NCBI GenBank assembly: GCA_036924085.1 | Contig: JAVGWX010000012.1 | Span: 31,065,479 to 31,129,478, forward strand | DNA: 64,000 bases | Source of the DNA: Ariolimax columbianus | Taxonomy: Eukaryota; Mollusca; Gastropoda; Stylommatophora; Arionidae | Direction: 5' to 3' | Shown: one piece after another, positions 1-11,234 of the stretch | Position numbering within the stretch: position 1 is the first letter of the stretch | How the letters are laid out: every line of letters starts with the position of its first letter | The notes under the pieces: generated by a model | What the model was told of the DNA's origin: nothing | The model's database searches: none | What the model saw: the letters and a program-made list of their open reading frames with translations, nothing else | Made by a program: the position numbers and the translations under genes

Positions 1-15
1 CAAATGTTAACTCCG

Positions 16-327
16 CAGTGAGCTATAACTGACTGCAAGCGTCAGAGCCAGAGAACCAGAGCTGCCAAGATCACTCAGTGATCCTGGATAACAGGCTGCA
101 ACAGAGCAGATTGGCTAAGGAGACGGGATCGAAGAGGGAATGCTAACCCGGTACTCAAAAAATGTCTTCTGAAGTCGGATGTCTTGGACCGAAAGGTGCA
201 AATATGGCAGTCAAACTGTAAACTACGACACAACGTATTCCGTTCTCTGGACTACACTCTGCTACTTGTAAAATGCGTTTCAGGGCTTGGTAGAGGGAGA
301 TTGACAACGAACGAAGCCAGGCCAAGC
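16..327 (+). mobile_element. SINE-A copy, head partly lost
   Basis: Matches the SINE-A copies at 27402 and 53407: head, then the core beginning gaagtcggatg at about 171, then the terminal gacaacgaacgaagccag with a short ccaag-type tail. It has no open reading frame. The window starts close to the 5' end, so the true 5' boundary and any target-site duplication cannot be read. Confidence 0.75.
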
Positions 328-1035
328 ATTAACTAGCCTGTGTACCAGTAGCTGCGAACGGCAACATTATTCACCTTCTGCGACATGATGAAAACGTTAC
401 AAGGGACCTATCCCTCTAAAACTGACACAACTGCCAATGGTTATGTCACCTTTGACCCTTGACCTTTGTCACGCAAACTGATTTCCAAAAATAGGGTCAA
501 GTTGATGAGGAAGACCTAGAATACACTTTAGGCCGCAGTGACTTGTAAAAACAGGAAGAAAAAAAACCTATTGCGATAACAGTTGTTGATAACAGTCACG
601 CCAGACCATTAGTGATTATCATACACTGACTGATACCATGATTTTGGAGATGGTGGCCGAACCGTTAGGATATCAGTAACTTTGAGCAAATGGATACTGG
701 TTCAACAAACCTCGGTTAGGCTAAGGTTATTTTTGTTTTTCTATCGGGGGAAAATAATTAAGCAGCCTTTGTTGCCAAACACTTTGCATCTCCATGGAGA
801 CGCCAAAAATAGGAATGTATGTCGTAGTAAGTTTAGCTGTTTTAAGAAAGATCTTGTAATTATGAGCTTCTGAGTGGCAAGTGGTGGCGCGCTGTTTCTC
901 CGGAATCGATCCGCGTAATCTATACTCTCCTGCCGACCGAGCTGTATATAGGTACCTGGTTTACTGTTACAGAAGGAAAGGTAGAGAGAAAAGAAACAGC
1001 GCACCCCACCACATCAAACGTGGAGTACTAGTTTA
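328..1035. other. No recognisable feature
   Basis: Mixed AT-rich sequence with short open frames only, no splice-bounded coding signal and no tandem array. I see nothing that can be supported here. Confidence 0.5.
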
Positions 1036-1063
1036 TTTAAGTCATTAACACTTCATCCCTGAG
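1036..1063 (+). repeat. SINE-B 3'-domain fragment
   Basis: The string taacacttcatccctgaga resembles the 3' domain of the SINE-B copies at 8050, 52610 and 54085. It directly abuts the 37-bp minisatellite. Short, so only a tentative match. Confidence 0.35.
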
Positions 1064-1540
1064 AACTGAGACGCTAGTCCGGTCAGGCACAATATACTGG
1101 CCAGAACGCCACGTCAGGGTCAGGCATAACATACCGGAAAGGACGTCAGGATCAGACACAACATACCGACCATGACGTCGTGTCAGGGTCAGACACAACA
1201 TACCGACTAGGCCGTCGCGTCAGGGTCAGACACAATATACTGGCAGGACGTCGCGTCAGGGTCAGACACAACATACCGACCAGGACGTCGCGTCAGGATC
1301 AGACACAACATACCGACCAGGACGTCGCGTCAGGGTCAGACACAACATACCGACCAGGACTTCGCCTCAGAGTCAGACACAACATACCGACCAGGACTTC
1401 GCGTCAGGGTCAGACACAACATACCGACCAGGACTTCGCGTCAGGGTCAGACACACAGTACCGACCAGGACTTCGCGTCAGGGTCAGACACAACATACCG
1501 ACCAGGAAGTCGCGTCAGGGTCAGGAACAACATGCTAACC
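1064..1540 (-). repeat. 37-bp minisatellite derived from family-C terminus
   Basis: About 13 copies of a 37-bp unit (gtcagggtcagacacaacat followed by accgaccaggacgtcgc), with the left-hand copies most diverged. The reverse complement is the terminal segment of the dispersed family-C repeat, where it occurs once or twice (7634-7707, 33125-33180). The left edge also carries the reverse of that repeat's end (gagacgctagtcc). The open frame across it is a by-product of low stop content and not a gene. Confidence 0.85.
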
Positions 1541-2084
1541 AGGACCACACGTGGTGTCACGTGGCTATGAGCACTGTCGCCATAGCTATGGCGCTTGAGG
1601 TAACACTTTTTAAATCGCATTTGTATTTATAATTTGAAGAATACTTGACACAGAAACTTTTATGTAAAAAACATTACAGCTGATTAAGCTAATATATCAG
1701 CTCTGTGGCATTGTTAGAAATTTTTGAGAGCTGGTAAATCGGTTGTTCGGAGAGAATCAGTTTTAAATTATACTTTCGGATTGGCGACTTCATTTGCATT
1801 GCCAGCTGCCAGAAATTTAGTTAATGGGAAGGAATTGATGAAAGCTTATCGTATTTTCGTTGTTCTGTCCCTTTGTATATCACTTTTGCTAATTGTAAAC
1901 AAACTGCTCAAGAAATTACAAATATTCATGTTCGTTTTCTTTTATTAATTAACCGATAAACTACTCGTCTTCTCCCGGTTCGAGCGCCAACGTGACTGAT
2001 TTGCTCCTGAATCATATATGGTTTGCTGTTATCAATTGCAGTGTTACAAATGTCTCTTGGTTATCATGTTTCGCGTGACTTTTC
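1541..2084. other. No recognisable feature
   Basis: AT-rich intervening sequence between two minisatellites. Short frames only; no convincing coding or element homology seen. Confidence 0.45.
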
Positions 2085-2962
2085 CAATTGGACCTCTTAG
2101 CATAAGAAAGGCCTTTCTCTCTACTATAGGGACCTCTTAGAATGCGAGCGCCTTATCTCTCTGCTATAGGGGTTTCTTAGAGGCGAATGCCTTAGCACTC
2201 TGCTATAACAGCCTCTTAGGAGGCGAGCGCCTAACCTCAATGCTATAGGGGCCGCTTCGGAGACGAGAGTCGTATCTCTCTGCTGTAGGGGCCCCTTAGG
2301 AGGCAAGCGTCTTATCTCTCTGCTGTAGGGGCCCCTTAGGAGGCAAGCGTCTTATCTCTCTGCTGTAGGGGTCCCTTAGGAGGCAAGCGTCTTATCTCTC
2401 TGCTGTAGGGGCCCCTTAGGAGGCGAGCGTCTTATCTCTCTGCTGTAGGGGCCCCTTAGGAGGCAAGCGTCTTATCTCTCTGCTGTAGGGGCCCCTTAGG
2501 AGGCAAGCGTCTTATCTCTCTGCTGTAGGGGCCCCTTAGGAGGCAAGCGTCTTATCTCTCTGCTGTAGGGGTCCCTTAGGAGGCGAGCGTCTTATCTCTC
2601 TGCTGTAGGGGCCCCTTAGGAGGCAAGCGTCTTATCTCTCTGCTGTAGGGGCCCCTTAGGAGGCGAGCGTCTTATCTCTCTGCTGTAGGGGTCCCTTAGG
2701 AGGCAAGCGTCTTATCTCTCTGCTGTAGGGGCCCCTTAGGAGGCGAGCGTCTTATCTCTCTGCTGTAGGGGCCCCTTAGGAGGCGAGCGTCTTATCTCTC
2801 TGCTGTAGGGGCCCCTTAGGAGGCGAGCGTCTTATCTCTCTGCTGTAGGGGCCCCTTAGGAGGCGAGCGTCTTATCTCTCTGCTGTAGGGGCCCCTTAGG
2901 AGGCGAGCGTCTTATCTCTCTGCTGTAGGGGCCCCTTAGGAGGCGAGCGCCTTATCTCAATT
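2085..2962. repeat. 40-bp minisatellite
   Basis: About 22 head-to-tail copies of a 40-bp unit (tgctgtaggggccccttagg then aggcaagcgtcttatctctc). The first five copies (2085-2290) are diverged, while the rest are nearly identical and differ mainly at two positions (gcaagc/gcgagc and ggcccc/gtcccc). Each unit holds the palindrome ggggcccc and an imperfect palindrome gccccttaggaggc. The last copy decays at the right edge. Confidence 0.95.
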
Positions 2963-3239
2963 CCGACCACTAGACTTGCGAACGTTTGTAACTCGTGTAC
3001 ATCGCCTATAGTCTGACCTGATATGTCAATCACATGTTTGTCTTACAATCTGAGCGTATGCATTAACGGAGAGATTTAAGTGGGCGTTTTAATGTGCTGC
3101 TTGGCTCTTTCTTGTGAGATACAATCTAGCCCTCTTTTATCAAGAAATGTTCCACTGAATAATATTCTCCAACCAAAAGTGGGACATGTTGGAAATATGC
3201 ATGATGCTGTGATGACTGGCAAAATGAAGAACAATTTCT

Positions 3240-3760
3240 CGTCCGTTTCCTTCTTCTCCCTCCTCTTCTTCTTCTTTCTCTACTTTTTCTAATACTTAAG
3301 TTTCTTCTTCTCCTGCTTCTTCTTCTTCTTTCTCTGCTTTTTCTAATACTTAAGTTTCTTCTTCTCCTGCTTCTTCTTCTTCTTTCTCTGCTTTTTCTAA
3401 TACTTAAGTTTCTTCTTCTCCTGCTTCTTCTTATGCTTTTTCACCATCTTCCTCTTCTTATCCCACTTACTATTCCTGTACCTGTTCTCTTTTTTCTTCC
3501 CTTTCTACTTCTTGTTTTTCTTTTTTCTTCCTTAATTTTTCTTCTCCACTTACTTCGTTCTTATTGTTCTTGTTGTTTCTCTTCTTATTTCTCTCATTCT
3601 TCTTCTTATCCTTGCTTTTCTTTTTGTTCCTTCTCTTGTTCTTCTTCTTGTTCCTGTTTTTCTTCTTTTCGTCTTCTTCTACTACTTTTTTATCTTCATC
3701 ATTATCTACTTTCTCTTCTTATCCTTCTTATTATTTTTCTACCATTACTCGACACTGCCA
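3240..3760. repeat. Polypyrimidine tract with 54-bp repeats
   Basis: A CTT-rich, strand-asymmetric tract of about 520 bp. Between 3290 and 3430 it holds three near-perfect 54-bp repeats, each starting taatacttaag. The remainder is irregular CTT/TTC sequence. Cysteine/phenylalanine/leucine-rich open frames across it are compositional artefacts. Confidence 0.9.
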
Positions 3761-3769
3761 TATTTGGTC

Positions 3770-4365
3770 TAGGGTTAATAGTAAGGTGTGCAATCTGTGA
3801 GTTGTAAATCTTTTAGATCAGAATGGCTCGATTTCATATTTAGTCGCCACTTCTGAAATACTCTGCGTGGCATTCTCCCTATTGTCGACCCTGTCTCTTA
3901 GAAGATGTAAAACACATTGATTGTCTCGTTGTATTCTCTTCCCAACCTGTCCTCTGAGCAACAAAACAAAAAAAGGCAGGGTTTATCGCTGCGACTCCTG
4001 GTCTGAAAAATCTGTCTTCAGCACTTGTTCTATGATGACGTATGTTCAACTCCACACGCCCCCCCCCACTCCCCACCCTCTGGCTGGGGGCTTAAATTTC
4101 GTCTTAACCTCTTTTCCTGTTCCATCTGACACCCCCCCCCCCCCCCCCCCTGGGTTAAATCCAACCTTTGTCAATATTACTGCGTGTCTGTCCACCAACG
4201 TGTAGGTGAGTTAGACTTGGACAGAAGAAAGTTTGAGACCTATGAGTCTTGCTGCAAACACTGCTACATATGGGCCCCGTTCTCATTGGGGAAGTGGGAG
4301 CCAACGCTCGCCTATATCATCCAGACGTTATTTCTTCTACTAGAGGTCTAGTAATCCACAAGAAG
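3770..4365. other. Unassigned, contains poly-C runs
   Basis: No gene recognised. Homopolymer C tracts lie at about 4060 and 4132-4150; these are prone to length errors in an assembly. Confidence 0.45.
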
Positions 4366-4480
4366 GAAACCACCCACACACTTACTACTAATAGCCAAAT
4401 GAAAGTCCGAAAGGGAAACCACAGAAGACATGGTACGACACCTTCTAAGGGCCGACCAGTTGAATTTACAGAACAGAAGG
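4366..4480. repeat. Dispersed repeat, partner at 42478
   Basis: A stretch of about 115 bp (gaaaccacccacacac, ctaatagccaa, gacaccttctaa, gaccag) is similar to 42478-42590 in the same orientation. Non-coding and of unknown class. Confidence 0.5.
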
Positions 4481-4499
4481 ATAACTATTGGCTACCTGA

Positions 4500-4985
4500 T
4501 ATCAGGTTGTTGTTGTTGTTATTATTATTGTTTTTTCATCGTTTCCGAAGAGGACCACATTGTCATATGTCAATCCTAGAGTAAGTTCGTAGGTGGCTGA
4601 TCAAAACAATCGAAGAGGACCACATTGTCATATGTCAATCCTAGAGTGGGTTCGCAGATGGCTGATCAAACCAATCCGAGCCTGAAAGCGTCTGTCACAC
4701 TGACGACAGAGAAGAACTGTCTGACCGTCAGACGAAGGCAACTCGTCTCTTGCCTTTCGTGTCGGTCGTCTCCCTGCAGCTTCCATGATTCTTGTCTGCT
4801 CCATATGTGCCGTACCAGAAGAGATTTGACTACGCCAGGCAGACGATCAGCAGCAATGTTCTCCCAGTTATCAGGGTCAATGTCGCAGTTCTCCAGTGAG
4901 ACTTTCAAAGTGTCTTTGTAACGCTCTATTTGGACACCCCGAGCTCGTTTGCCATATAAGGTACTGACCTGCCGAAATAAATACC
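4500..4985 (-). mobile_element. Non-LTR retrotransposon 3' end (RTE/L2-like)
   Basis: On the minus strand this encodes the C-terminal end of an endonuclease/reverse-transcriptase polyprotein. A segment reading about RYKDTLKVSLENCDIDPDNW is followed by the typical AADR and ends with a GLISHLRTHSRID-like tail, the zinc-finger-like terminus common in these elements. Frames are broken. The element ends in a (caa/taa)n simple tail at 4505-4530, which fixes the orientation. The segment that contains ISHLRTHSRID is duplicated as two 65-bp copies (4546-4610, 4611-4675). The element is strongly 5'-truncated and dead. Confidence 0.75.
4546..4675 (-). repeat. 65-bp tandem duplication in LINE 3' end
   Basis: Two adjacent 65-bp copies, each starting cgaagaggaccacattgtca on the plus strand, with a handful of differences (gtaagttcgtagg against gtgggttcgcaga). 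They cover the last codons and start of the 3' untranslated region of the LINE. Confidence 0.9.
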
Positions 4986-5863
4986 TGGGTTTTAATGTTC
5001 CTGTGCTCTGTGGGGGGGGGGGGGGTGTTTAAACCGCCTCTTACGACACGCTATCAGTATGTCAGAGGTTCTAGTCTCGTCTTTGTCACACACAGAATCG
5101 CCCCAAAGCCAATTAACCAAGAATGAAGATTGTGTGTGGACGGTATCTCCTAGAACTAGCACTTAGAGTAGAGCACACGCTTGGATTCAAGTATTATCAT
5201 CGCCCACTCTAGTGTGTGTCAAAATATCAAGAGCGTGTAGATATAGAACAATTTAATACAGACTGAACACAAACAATCATCCACATTTGGAACATTTAAC
5301 CTAATTGTTACACGGGAGGAATTCGAATGTTTCATGTCGATTCATTCCTAGACACAGCTGACGAATGTTAAACCAGCTTGCTTTGTTTCCTTGGCACAGC
5401 TGAACTACCTTTGACGTCTACTGCTGAACTACCCTTGACGTCTACTGCTGAACTGTTTTTCATACACTGGATTGTTCGCCTAAGTAATACATTTTGTGTC
5501 GTTTAATTGATGTGCGCTGTGCACAGTAAGTTACCAAAATTAAATACAGACGATCCTCTGACTGACAACAGGTTCCAGACCAAGTGTCTAACTCGACAAC
5601 TGTAGTAACTCGACAAACCAACGTTTTTCCCGGATCGACTCTTGTACTGCACTGCATTCATCATATGCCTGCTAAACCGATGTAAATAGATTATCTATAA
5701 CTAATACATATACCATATGGCTATTTTGCAAACTCGGGTAAGCATGTTCATCAATGCCTACCTTTTTAAAATAAGTGAAGCATATCAAATGGCGTCTGGT
5801 ACTCCACACAAAGGTAACACAAGGCGATGAGAAGCCATCAGTGATTGTAATCAAAATAATAAC
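4986..5863. other. No recognisable gene; poly-G and short duplication
   Basis: Contains a G homopolymer at about 5012-5026 and a two-copy repeat of ctgaactacc-ttgacgtcta at 5400-5450. Otherwise featureless to my reading. Confidence 0.45.
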
Positions 5864-6090
5864 ATGTTTCACCTGCCTCTGACATTACTTTTCACTCTCA
5901 CCTTGATCAGTATGTTTCACCGGACCCTGATGTTACTCTTCACTCCCACCTTGATCAGTATGTTACACCTGACCCTGATGTTACTCTTCACTCCCACCTT
6001 GATCAGTATGTTTCACCTGCCTCTGACATTACTTTTCACTCCCACCTTATTCTGTATGTTTCACCTGTCTCTGATATTACTCTTCGTTTC
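5864..6090. repeat. 48-bp tandem repeat
   Basis: Four to five copies of a 48-bp unit (tgatcagtatgtttcacctg, then ccctgatgttactcttcactcccacct). The period is a multiple of three, so one frame stays open; this is not evidence of a protein. Confidence 0.85.
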
Positions 6091-7334
6091 CCTTCACTCG
6101 TCTTCGCTTCAAATGAAGCATAGGAACACCACTCAAACTGTTCCCCTCACAGAAAGCATGTATCCAAGCATTAGCAGCAACATTTTCAATAGCAATGGTT
6201 TTAGAGAATGTATTTTCTGACCAATTCACAACCCTCTTCAGTCCTATTTTAGGACATACTCGTAAGGCTACAATGGGACTGTTCTTCTCAACCCGGCTGC
6301 TACTTGAGCGGGAACCACGTCAGCGTATACTAATACAAAGCAACTAAGAAGTACACAGACCACCCGACCTCTGTAAAAATTAAGACTTCTTACATGTAAA
6401 ACTCGATCACTTCATCACTGACGACATGAACCTACACGTACCATTTTCTGATATCTGTCTAATTGCCGCCTCTGGCATTAGTCATCTTTGTATTGTTTGA
6501 CCAAAAGTACCTGCGTCAATATTAGCTGACCTACGTGGAGTCATTTGTCAGAGTTACATATTGGAATAATTACGCATCTATATCAGATTAAGATATCTGT
6601 GCTATACCTGCCGGGGGCAGGTCGGAATATGTAAGCTTGTGCTTCTCGCTCACTGTTTACTACAAAATAAGCTGTTCGTTTGCTAGGATGTTGAGACCTT
6701 TTGCACTTGATAGTTTACGTATTTTGTTATCGTAATATGTGTGCATATCTATCACTGTTCTGTTGGAGTTTGTAACAAAAAAATACGTAATCTAGATATT
6801 TAGAACAGGTATTCTAGTATAATTCTGTCTTTTATTTATTCAAAATTATTACTCGACATTTGAAATAGAATGGTTGAGGGGGAAGTCACTTAAATCGGTG
6901 TCTCTCGGGTGGGGGGGGGGGGGGGGCTTGTCAAGACCGCTCACAACAGATTGAGAACAATATCTTGCGCCTTATGCTCCAAGGGGAACCAGACGGACTA
7001 ATGCTAATGATGAGAATTGAACAGCGAGATGGCTGTTGGCATTTTACATGCAAGGACACCTCTTTCGTGTACGTGCGGTGATTGAGATTGTACGATTAGA
7101 TACAGATTGTTACGAGGATTTGTTTTTGTATCAAATTATGCCAAATGGTTTTAGACAAGAAATGATTGTACCAGAACGTTTCCTGCCCTTGGAAGTACAG
7201 TTGAGATCAGTATTTTCTGATTTATCTTTCTCGGGTATATCTACACACCTTTGCAACCACGAACTTTTATTTTTGGTCGGGAAAACACATTATTTCATTG
7301 ATGTGGTATAGCGCCCAGTTCAGAAACGATATAG
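6091..7334. other. Largely featureless; one small open frame
   Basis: AT-rich with a G homopolymer at 6911-6928. An open frame ending at 7311 (from about 7051, roughly 87 residues, with acidic and hydrophobic stretches) has no recognised domain or splice context, and I would not call it a gene. A short segment near 6974 (ttatgctccaaggggaacc) resembles one near 51690. Confidence 0.35.
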
Positions 7335-7337
7335 ATG

Positions 7338-7368
<31 letters not shown>

Positions 7369-7745
7369 GAATGCCCACAATGAGTAAGTTACTCCTTTGT
7401 GCCTCCTGAAAAGGGCGTTAAGTGGTGGGTGTTGTAGCTTTCCTTACATCCTGAGAACGCTGATGAAGGATGACAGCGGTCCTCCAAGATGTTGTGCTAT
7501 GATTGGCTTTTTCTGCGAGACGCTTACTACTATGGGGATCACGTCGATCTACATCTCGTCAGCCAGACTGCCTTGAAAACAGCCTGGGTCCAGGGAACGC
7601 TACGTTGAATAGAGATAGTGGTCTTGGTCAGTATATTGTGCCTGACCCTGACGCGACGTCCTGATCAGTATATTGTGCCTGACCCTGACGCGACGGCCTG
7701 GTCAGTATGGTATGTCTGACCGGACAAGCGTCTCGGGTTTCCCAG
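7335..7745 (-). mobile_element. Family-C repeat copy with duplicated 37-bp end
   Basis: One of six related copies in this window (28200, 30395, 32862, 36270, 54195). Landmarks in order: (gtt)n, atgcccacaatgagtaagtt, gggcgttaagtggtg, gcgtgctgatga-like segment, gcttactactatggggatca, cgtcagccagactgcc, then the 37-bp terminal unit ending tcgggtttccc. Reading from the other strand, the (gtt)n becomes an (aac)n 3' tail, which suggests the true orientation is minus. No open frame. In this copy the 37-bp unit is already present in tandem (7634-7707), the likely seed state for the minisatellite at 1064. Confidence 0.75.
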
Positions 7746-7856
7746 ATATATATTGTCCACATAAGTGGGAAAGAACTCTGAAATCACATTATCCGTGCCC
7801 TTAATGTAAAGTTTAAATAAACAAAATTTTTAGATCGTTTCATATTTAATTTTACT

Positions 7857-8090
7857 TAGTCGGATTAGCATAATGATAGAGCACTCGCTTTCCACCGCAA
7901 AGATACGGGATCCAATTCTCATTTCTGGTATGCTGCAGTCGTCCCCGCTGTAAATGGGTACCAGACATACTGTTAGGGAACGAAAGTTAGTGAGAAGCGA
8001 AACTGGCCACAGACACTTATAAACAATCGTGTGACCTCGTACAGTGAAGTCTCTAACACTTCATCCCCAACAGCAGTGTCTGCTCTACTT
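7857..8090 (+). mobile_element. SINE-B copy, tRNA-Gly-like head
   Basis: The head reads attagcataatgatagagca then ctcgctttccac, followed by gggatccaattct. This matches a degenerate tRNA with an A box, a TCC-like anticodon region and a weak B box. The body is similar to 53885-54105 and ends in aacacttcatccccaacagc plus agtgtctg, which can pair with itself (cact/agtg). Confidence 0.65.
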
Positions 8091-8106
8091 TAACTAGATC
8101 ACACCA

Positions 8107-8412
8107 ATGGGATGTAGAGGTATATTGCTCTTTATCTTTATCCTTTCTATAAATGGGACAGCCAGCCTCCATGCCAGACCCTCCTTAGTTGAGTTGCCTA
8201 GTACGACACGTCTTATAGGTTACAGCGGTATGATTCTTTGCTGCACTCTCGGACCCCGGTCAAACACCAACGTCATCTTAATTAGACAAAATAATAGCTG
8301 CTTCATTGTGACTTGGTATGTGATCAAACGTTTAGTTCATGTACGAGATATCTCTTTCCCATTTATAGGAACCAAATTAATTAATCGAAGTTGCAGTTGT
8401 ACTGAAGGCTAA
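8107..8412 (+). CDS. Doubtful small ORF, possible signal peptide
   Basis: An ATG-started frame of 101 codons whose first 20 residues are hydrophobic (ILLFIFILS), like a signal peptide. No domain, homologue or splice site is recognisable, and it begins just after a SINE. At this AT content a chance frame of this length is expected. Retained only for completeness. Confidence 0.12.
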   Translation: MGCRGILLFIFILSINGTASLHARPSLVELPSTTRLIGYSGMILCCTLGPRSNTNVILIRQNNSCFIVTWYVIKRLVHVRDISFPFIGTKLINRSCSCTEG

Positions 8413-8571
8413 AAGTCGATGTAAAACATATATTGGTAATTGGGTCAGTGACAGCATCTGGACAAACACAAGGTGACAGCCATTATCTGTATATATTTTT
8501 ATTGACTACTTATATGAAAGAACTTCCTAATTATATTTTCTATGTTTTTATTCTAATGATTGTCAGTTATT

Positions 8572-9385
8572 GAATATCATTGTTTCAACACAGAACGGAG
8601 GGGAAGGGGGTATTCCTGAGCCTACCAAATGGTAGGAAAACAACACTATCAGTGGCAACTGGAAAATTCTCAAGCAATTTCATAGCGGATGCAGAGGCAC
8701 TGAGGGCTGCAGTAGAAGCAATGCTGACAGGCAAAAGAAATGAAAGCCATATAGTCCTGCTTACAGATGCCGTGGCCGTAGTCAAAGCACTAAAAAGCCA
8801 GAAAAATACTGAACAATGATTTAAGAGCAGTACTCTGTCAACTATGCCAGCAGTCCGCACCAAAAACAGTAGTGGTACAGTGGGTTCCATCCCACTGTAA
8901 CATCCACGAGGAGGCAGACAGACTGGCAAAAGAAGGTGCAAGACTACCAAAACCCGATACTAGTGTGACATACGAAGAGTCAAAAAGGCTTATTAGAGCC
9001 AGATATATGACCAAATGGGAAACAGAACATACTGGCTACACAAAAAATGATGCCTATTACCAGTTGAACAGACGAGAGCAGGTCGTGGTCTTCAGACTTC
9101 GCACTGGCCACAATAGACTGAGGTACCACCTATTCAATAAATTGAAGATAGGTGGCACTGACGAATGCATGTGCGGTACTGGGAAAATGACCGCTGAACA
9201 TCTGCTGCAAAACTGCCCGACATACGAGGATCAGAGAAAGCACATGTGGCCATCACCAGTGGCAACACTAGACAAGCTCTATGGCAGTGTCGACAGTCTC
9301 AGGATGACCGCTGCTTATTTCGAAAAAATAAAGGTTGACGTCTGACAGCGTACGAAGAAGAAGAAGAAGAAGAATATCATTGTTT
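8572..9385 (+). mobile_element. I-type LINE, 3' fragment with RNase H
   Basis: A 5'-truncated I-superfamily retrotransposon bounded by a perfect 14-bp target-site duplication, gaatatcattgttt (8572-8585 and 9372-9385). The coding remnant runs from about 8590 to 9345. It begins inside the RNase H domain (AEALRAAVEAM, then LTDAVAVVKAL), is broken by a stop and frame change at 8817-8872, and resumes with WVPSHCNI and EEADRLAKEGA, so the later catalytic E, D, H and D positions are recognisable. It then runs through the C-terminal CMCG-TAEHLLQNC zinc motif to a stop at 9343. The 3' end is gcgtacgaagaagaagaag, an AAG-repeat tail. Reverse transcriptase and endonuclease are absent, so it cannot move on its own. 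Confidence 0.92.
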
Positions 9386-10435
9386 ATGGTCAGAAAATCA
9401 TTCTTTATTTTGAGCAAATGTTATTATATTTATATAATTATTAATCGTAAGAGAACTTTAATTTTAGAATATAATTGTTAAATTTGAGGAAACGTTAATT
9501 TTGAAAAAGTATTGCTTATGGTAAGACAACGTCGTTAATTTGAGAAAATCCATATTTATTATGCGGCAACGCTGCTAAATTTTAGTATACCATTATATAT
9601 GACGAGGAAGTATTGCTAAAGTTTACAAGATTTTTTAAATGAGGAAACGTTACAAATTTTTATAATGTCAAACATTATGAAAAGAAAACATTTAATTTGT
9701 AATTTTTAGAATATCATTATTTTTAATGAGAAAACATTGCTAATATTTAGAATGTCATTCTTTATATTGAAGAAATGACACTAATTTTTAGAATATCATT
9801 GTTTATTATTAAAAAATGTTACTAATTTTTTTAATACCATTCTTCACGATTAGAAAACGGTTCTAATTTTTCGAATATCATTCATAATGATGAGAAAACA
9901 CCGTTAATTTTAAGAATATCATTCCTTATAATGAATAAATGTTTTTAATATTTAGAATTTCATTCTTTATGATGAAGAAATGTTACTATTTTTAGAATAT
10001 CATTCTTTATGATGAAGAAATGTTACTATTTTTAGAATATCATTCTTTATGATGACAAATCGGGTCTAATTTTTAGAATATCATTCTTAATGATGAGAAA
10101 TTGGTTCTAATTTTTAGAATATCATTCTTTATGATGAAAAGTCGTTTCTAATGTGTAGAATATCATTCTTTATAATGAGAAATTGGTTCTAATTTTTAGA
10201 ATATCATTCTTTATGATGAGAAATGGGTTCTAATTTTTAGAATATCATTCTTTATGATGAAAAATCGGTTCTAATTTTTAGAATATCATTCTTTATGGTG
10301 AGAAATTAGTTCTCATTTTTAGAATATCATTCTTTATGATGAGAAATTGGTTCTAATTTTTAAAACATTCTTTATGATGAAAAAATGTTACTAACTTTTA
10401 GAATATAATTCTTAATGATGAAGAAATGAGGAATA
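9386..10435. repeat. 41-bp AT-rich minisatellite
   Basis: About 25 copies of a 41-bp unit (tttttagaatatcattcttt, then atgatgagaaattggttctaa). Copies are well conserved from about 9960 to 10430 and progressively degenerate leftward. The unit contains gaatatcattcttt, nearly the same as the target-site duplication of the LINE at 8572-9385, so the LINE sits in the decayed left edge of this array. Confidence 0.92.
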
Positions 10436-10708
10436 AAGACCACTTCTCTCTTCAGTCGCCAAGCAATGTGCAGATTATGGGTTTTTTATGTTGGCCTCCG
10501 ATAGAAAAAAAATAATAATGCTTTACCGGCGGTTTGAACCCCTGTCCCGTTGGTCAAGAGACTGGTATCACAACCACTCTGCTACGTGCTTCTCTATGGA
10601 GTCGTGTGCCATACTGTATCAGATTGTATGTGTTAGGTCCCCTGAACCTTCTGTCTGTTATGCTGTCTTTAATCCAGTTTTTGTTTTAATTCTATTTTAT
10701 CATATGTT
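10436..10708. other. Intron sequence, tRNA-like relic
   Basis: Between two minisatellites. The stretch gcggtttgaacccctgtccc-gttggtcaagagactggta near 10526-10570 has the look of a degraded tRNA-derived SINE on the minus strand, but the match is weak. Confidence 0.3.
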
Positions 10709-10709
10709 G

Positions 10710-11225
10710 CCTTTCCTCCAGTTTGAGATATCTAGCTGTAATAGCATCCCTTTCCTCCAGTTTGATATATCTAGCTGTAATATCATCCCTTTCCTCCAGT
10801 TTGAGATATCTAGCTGTAATAACATCCCTTTCCTCCAGTTTGATATATCTAGCTGTAATATCATCCCTTTCCTCCAGTTTGAGATATCTAGCTGTAATAT
10901 CATCCCTTTCCTCCAGTTTGATATATCTAGCTATAATATCATCCCTTTCCTCCAGTTTGAGATATCTAGCTGTAATATCATCTCTTTCCTCCAGTTTGAG
11001 ATATCTAGATGTAATATCATCCCTTTCCTCCAGTTTGAGATATCTAGCTGTAATATCATCTCTTTCATCCAGTTTGATATATCAAGCTGTAATATCATCC
11101 CTTTCCTCAAGTTTGATATATCAAGCTGTAATATCATCTCTTTCCTCCAGTTTATATATCAAGCTGTAATATCATCCCTTTCCTCAAGTTTGAGATATCT
11201 AGCTGTAATATCATCCCTTTCCTCC
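10710..11225. repeat. 39-bp minisatellite at a splice acceptor
   Basis: About 13 head-to-tail copies of a 39-bp unit (ctttcctccagtttgagata, then tctagctgtaatatcatcc). Units alternate gagata and gatata. Each carries a pyrimidine run followed by cag, i.e. a 3' splice-site-like motif. The last degenerate unit merges with the inferred true acceptor ctttcctccacaaatcag at 11217-11234. Confidence 0.93.
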
Positions 11226-11234
11226 ACAAATCAG

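Noticed and set aside
7860..7935. Functional tRNA-Gly
   Set aside because: B box is degenerate, stems do not pair well, and it is the head of a dispersed repeat.
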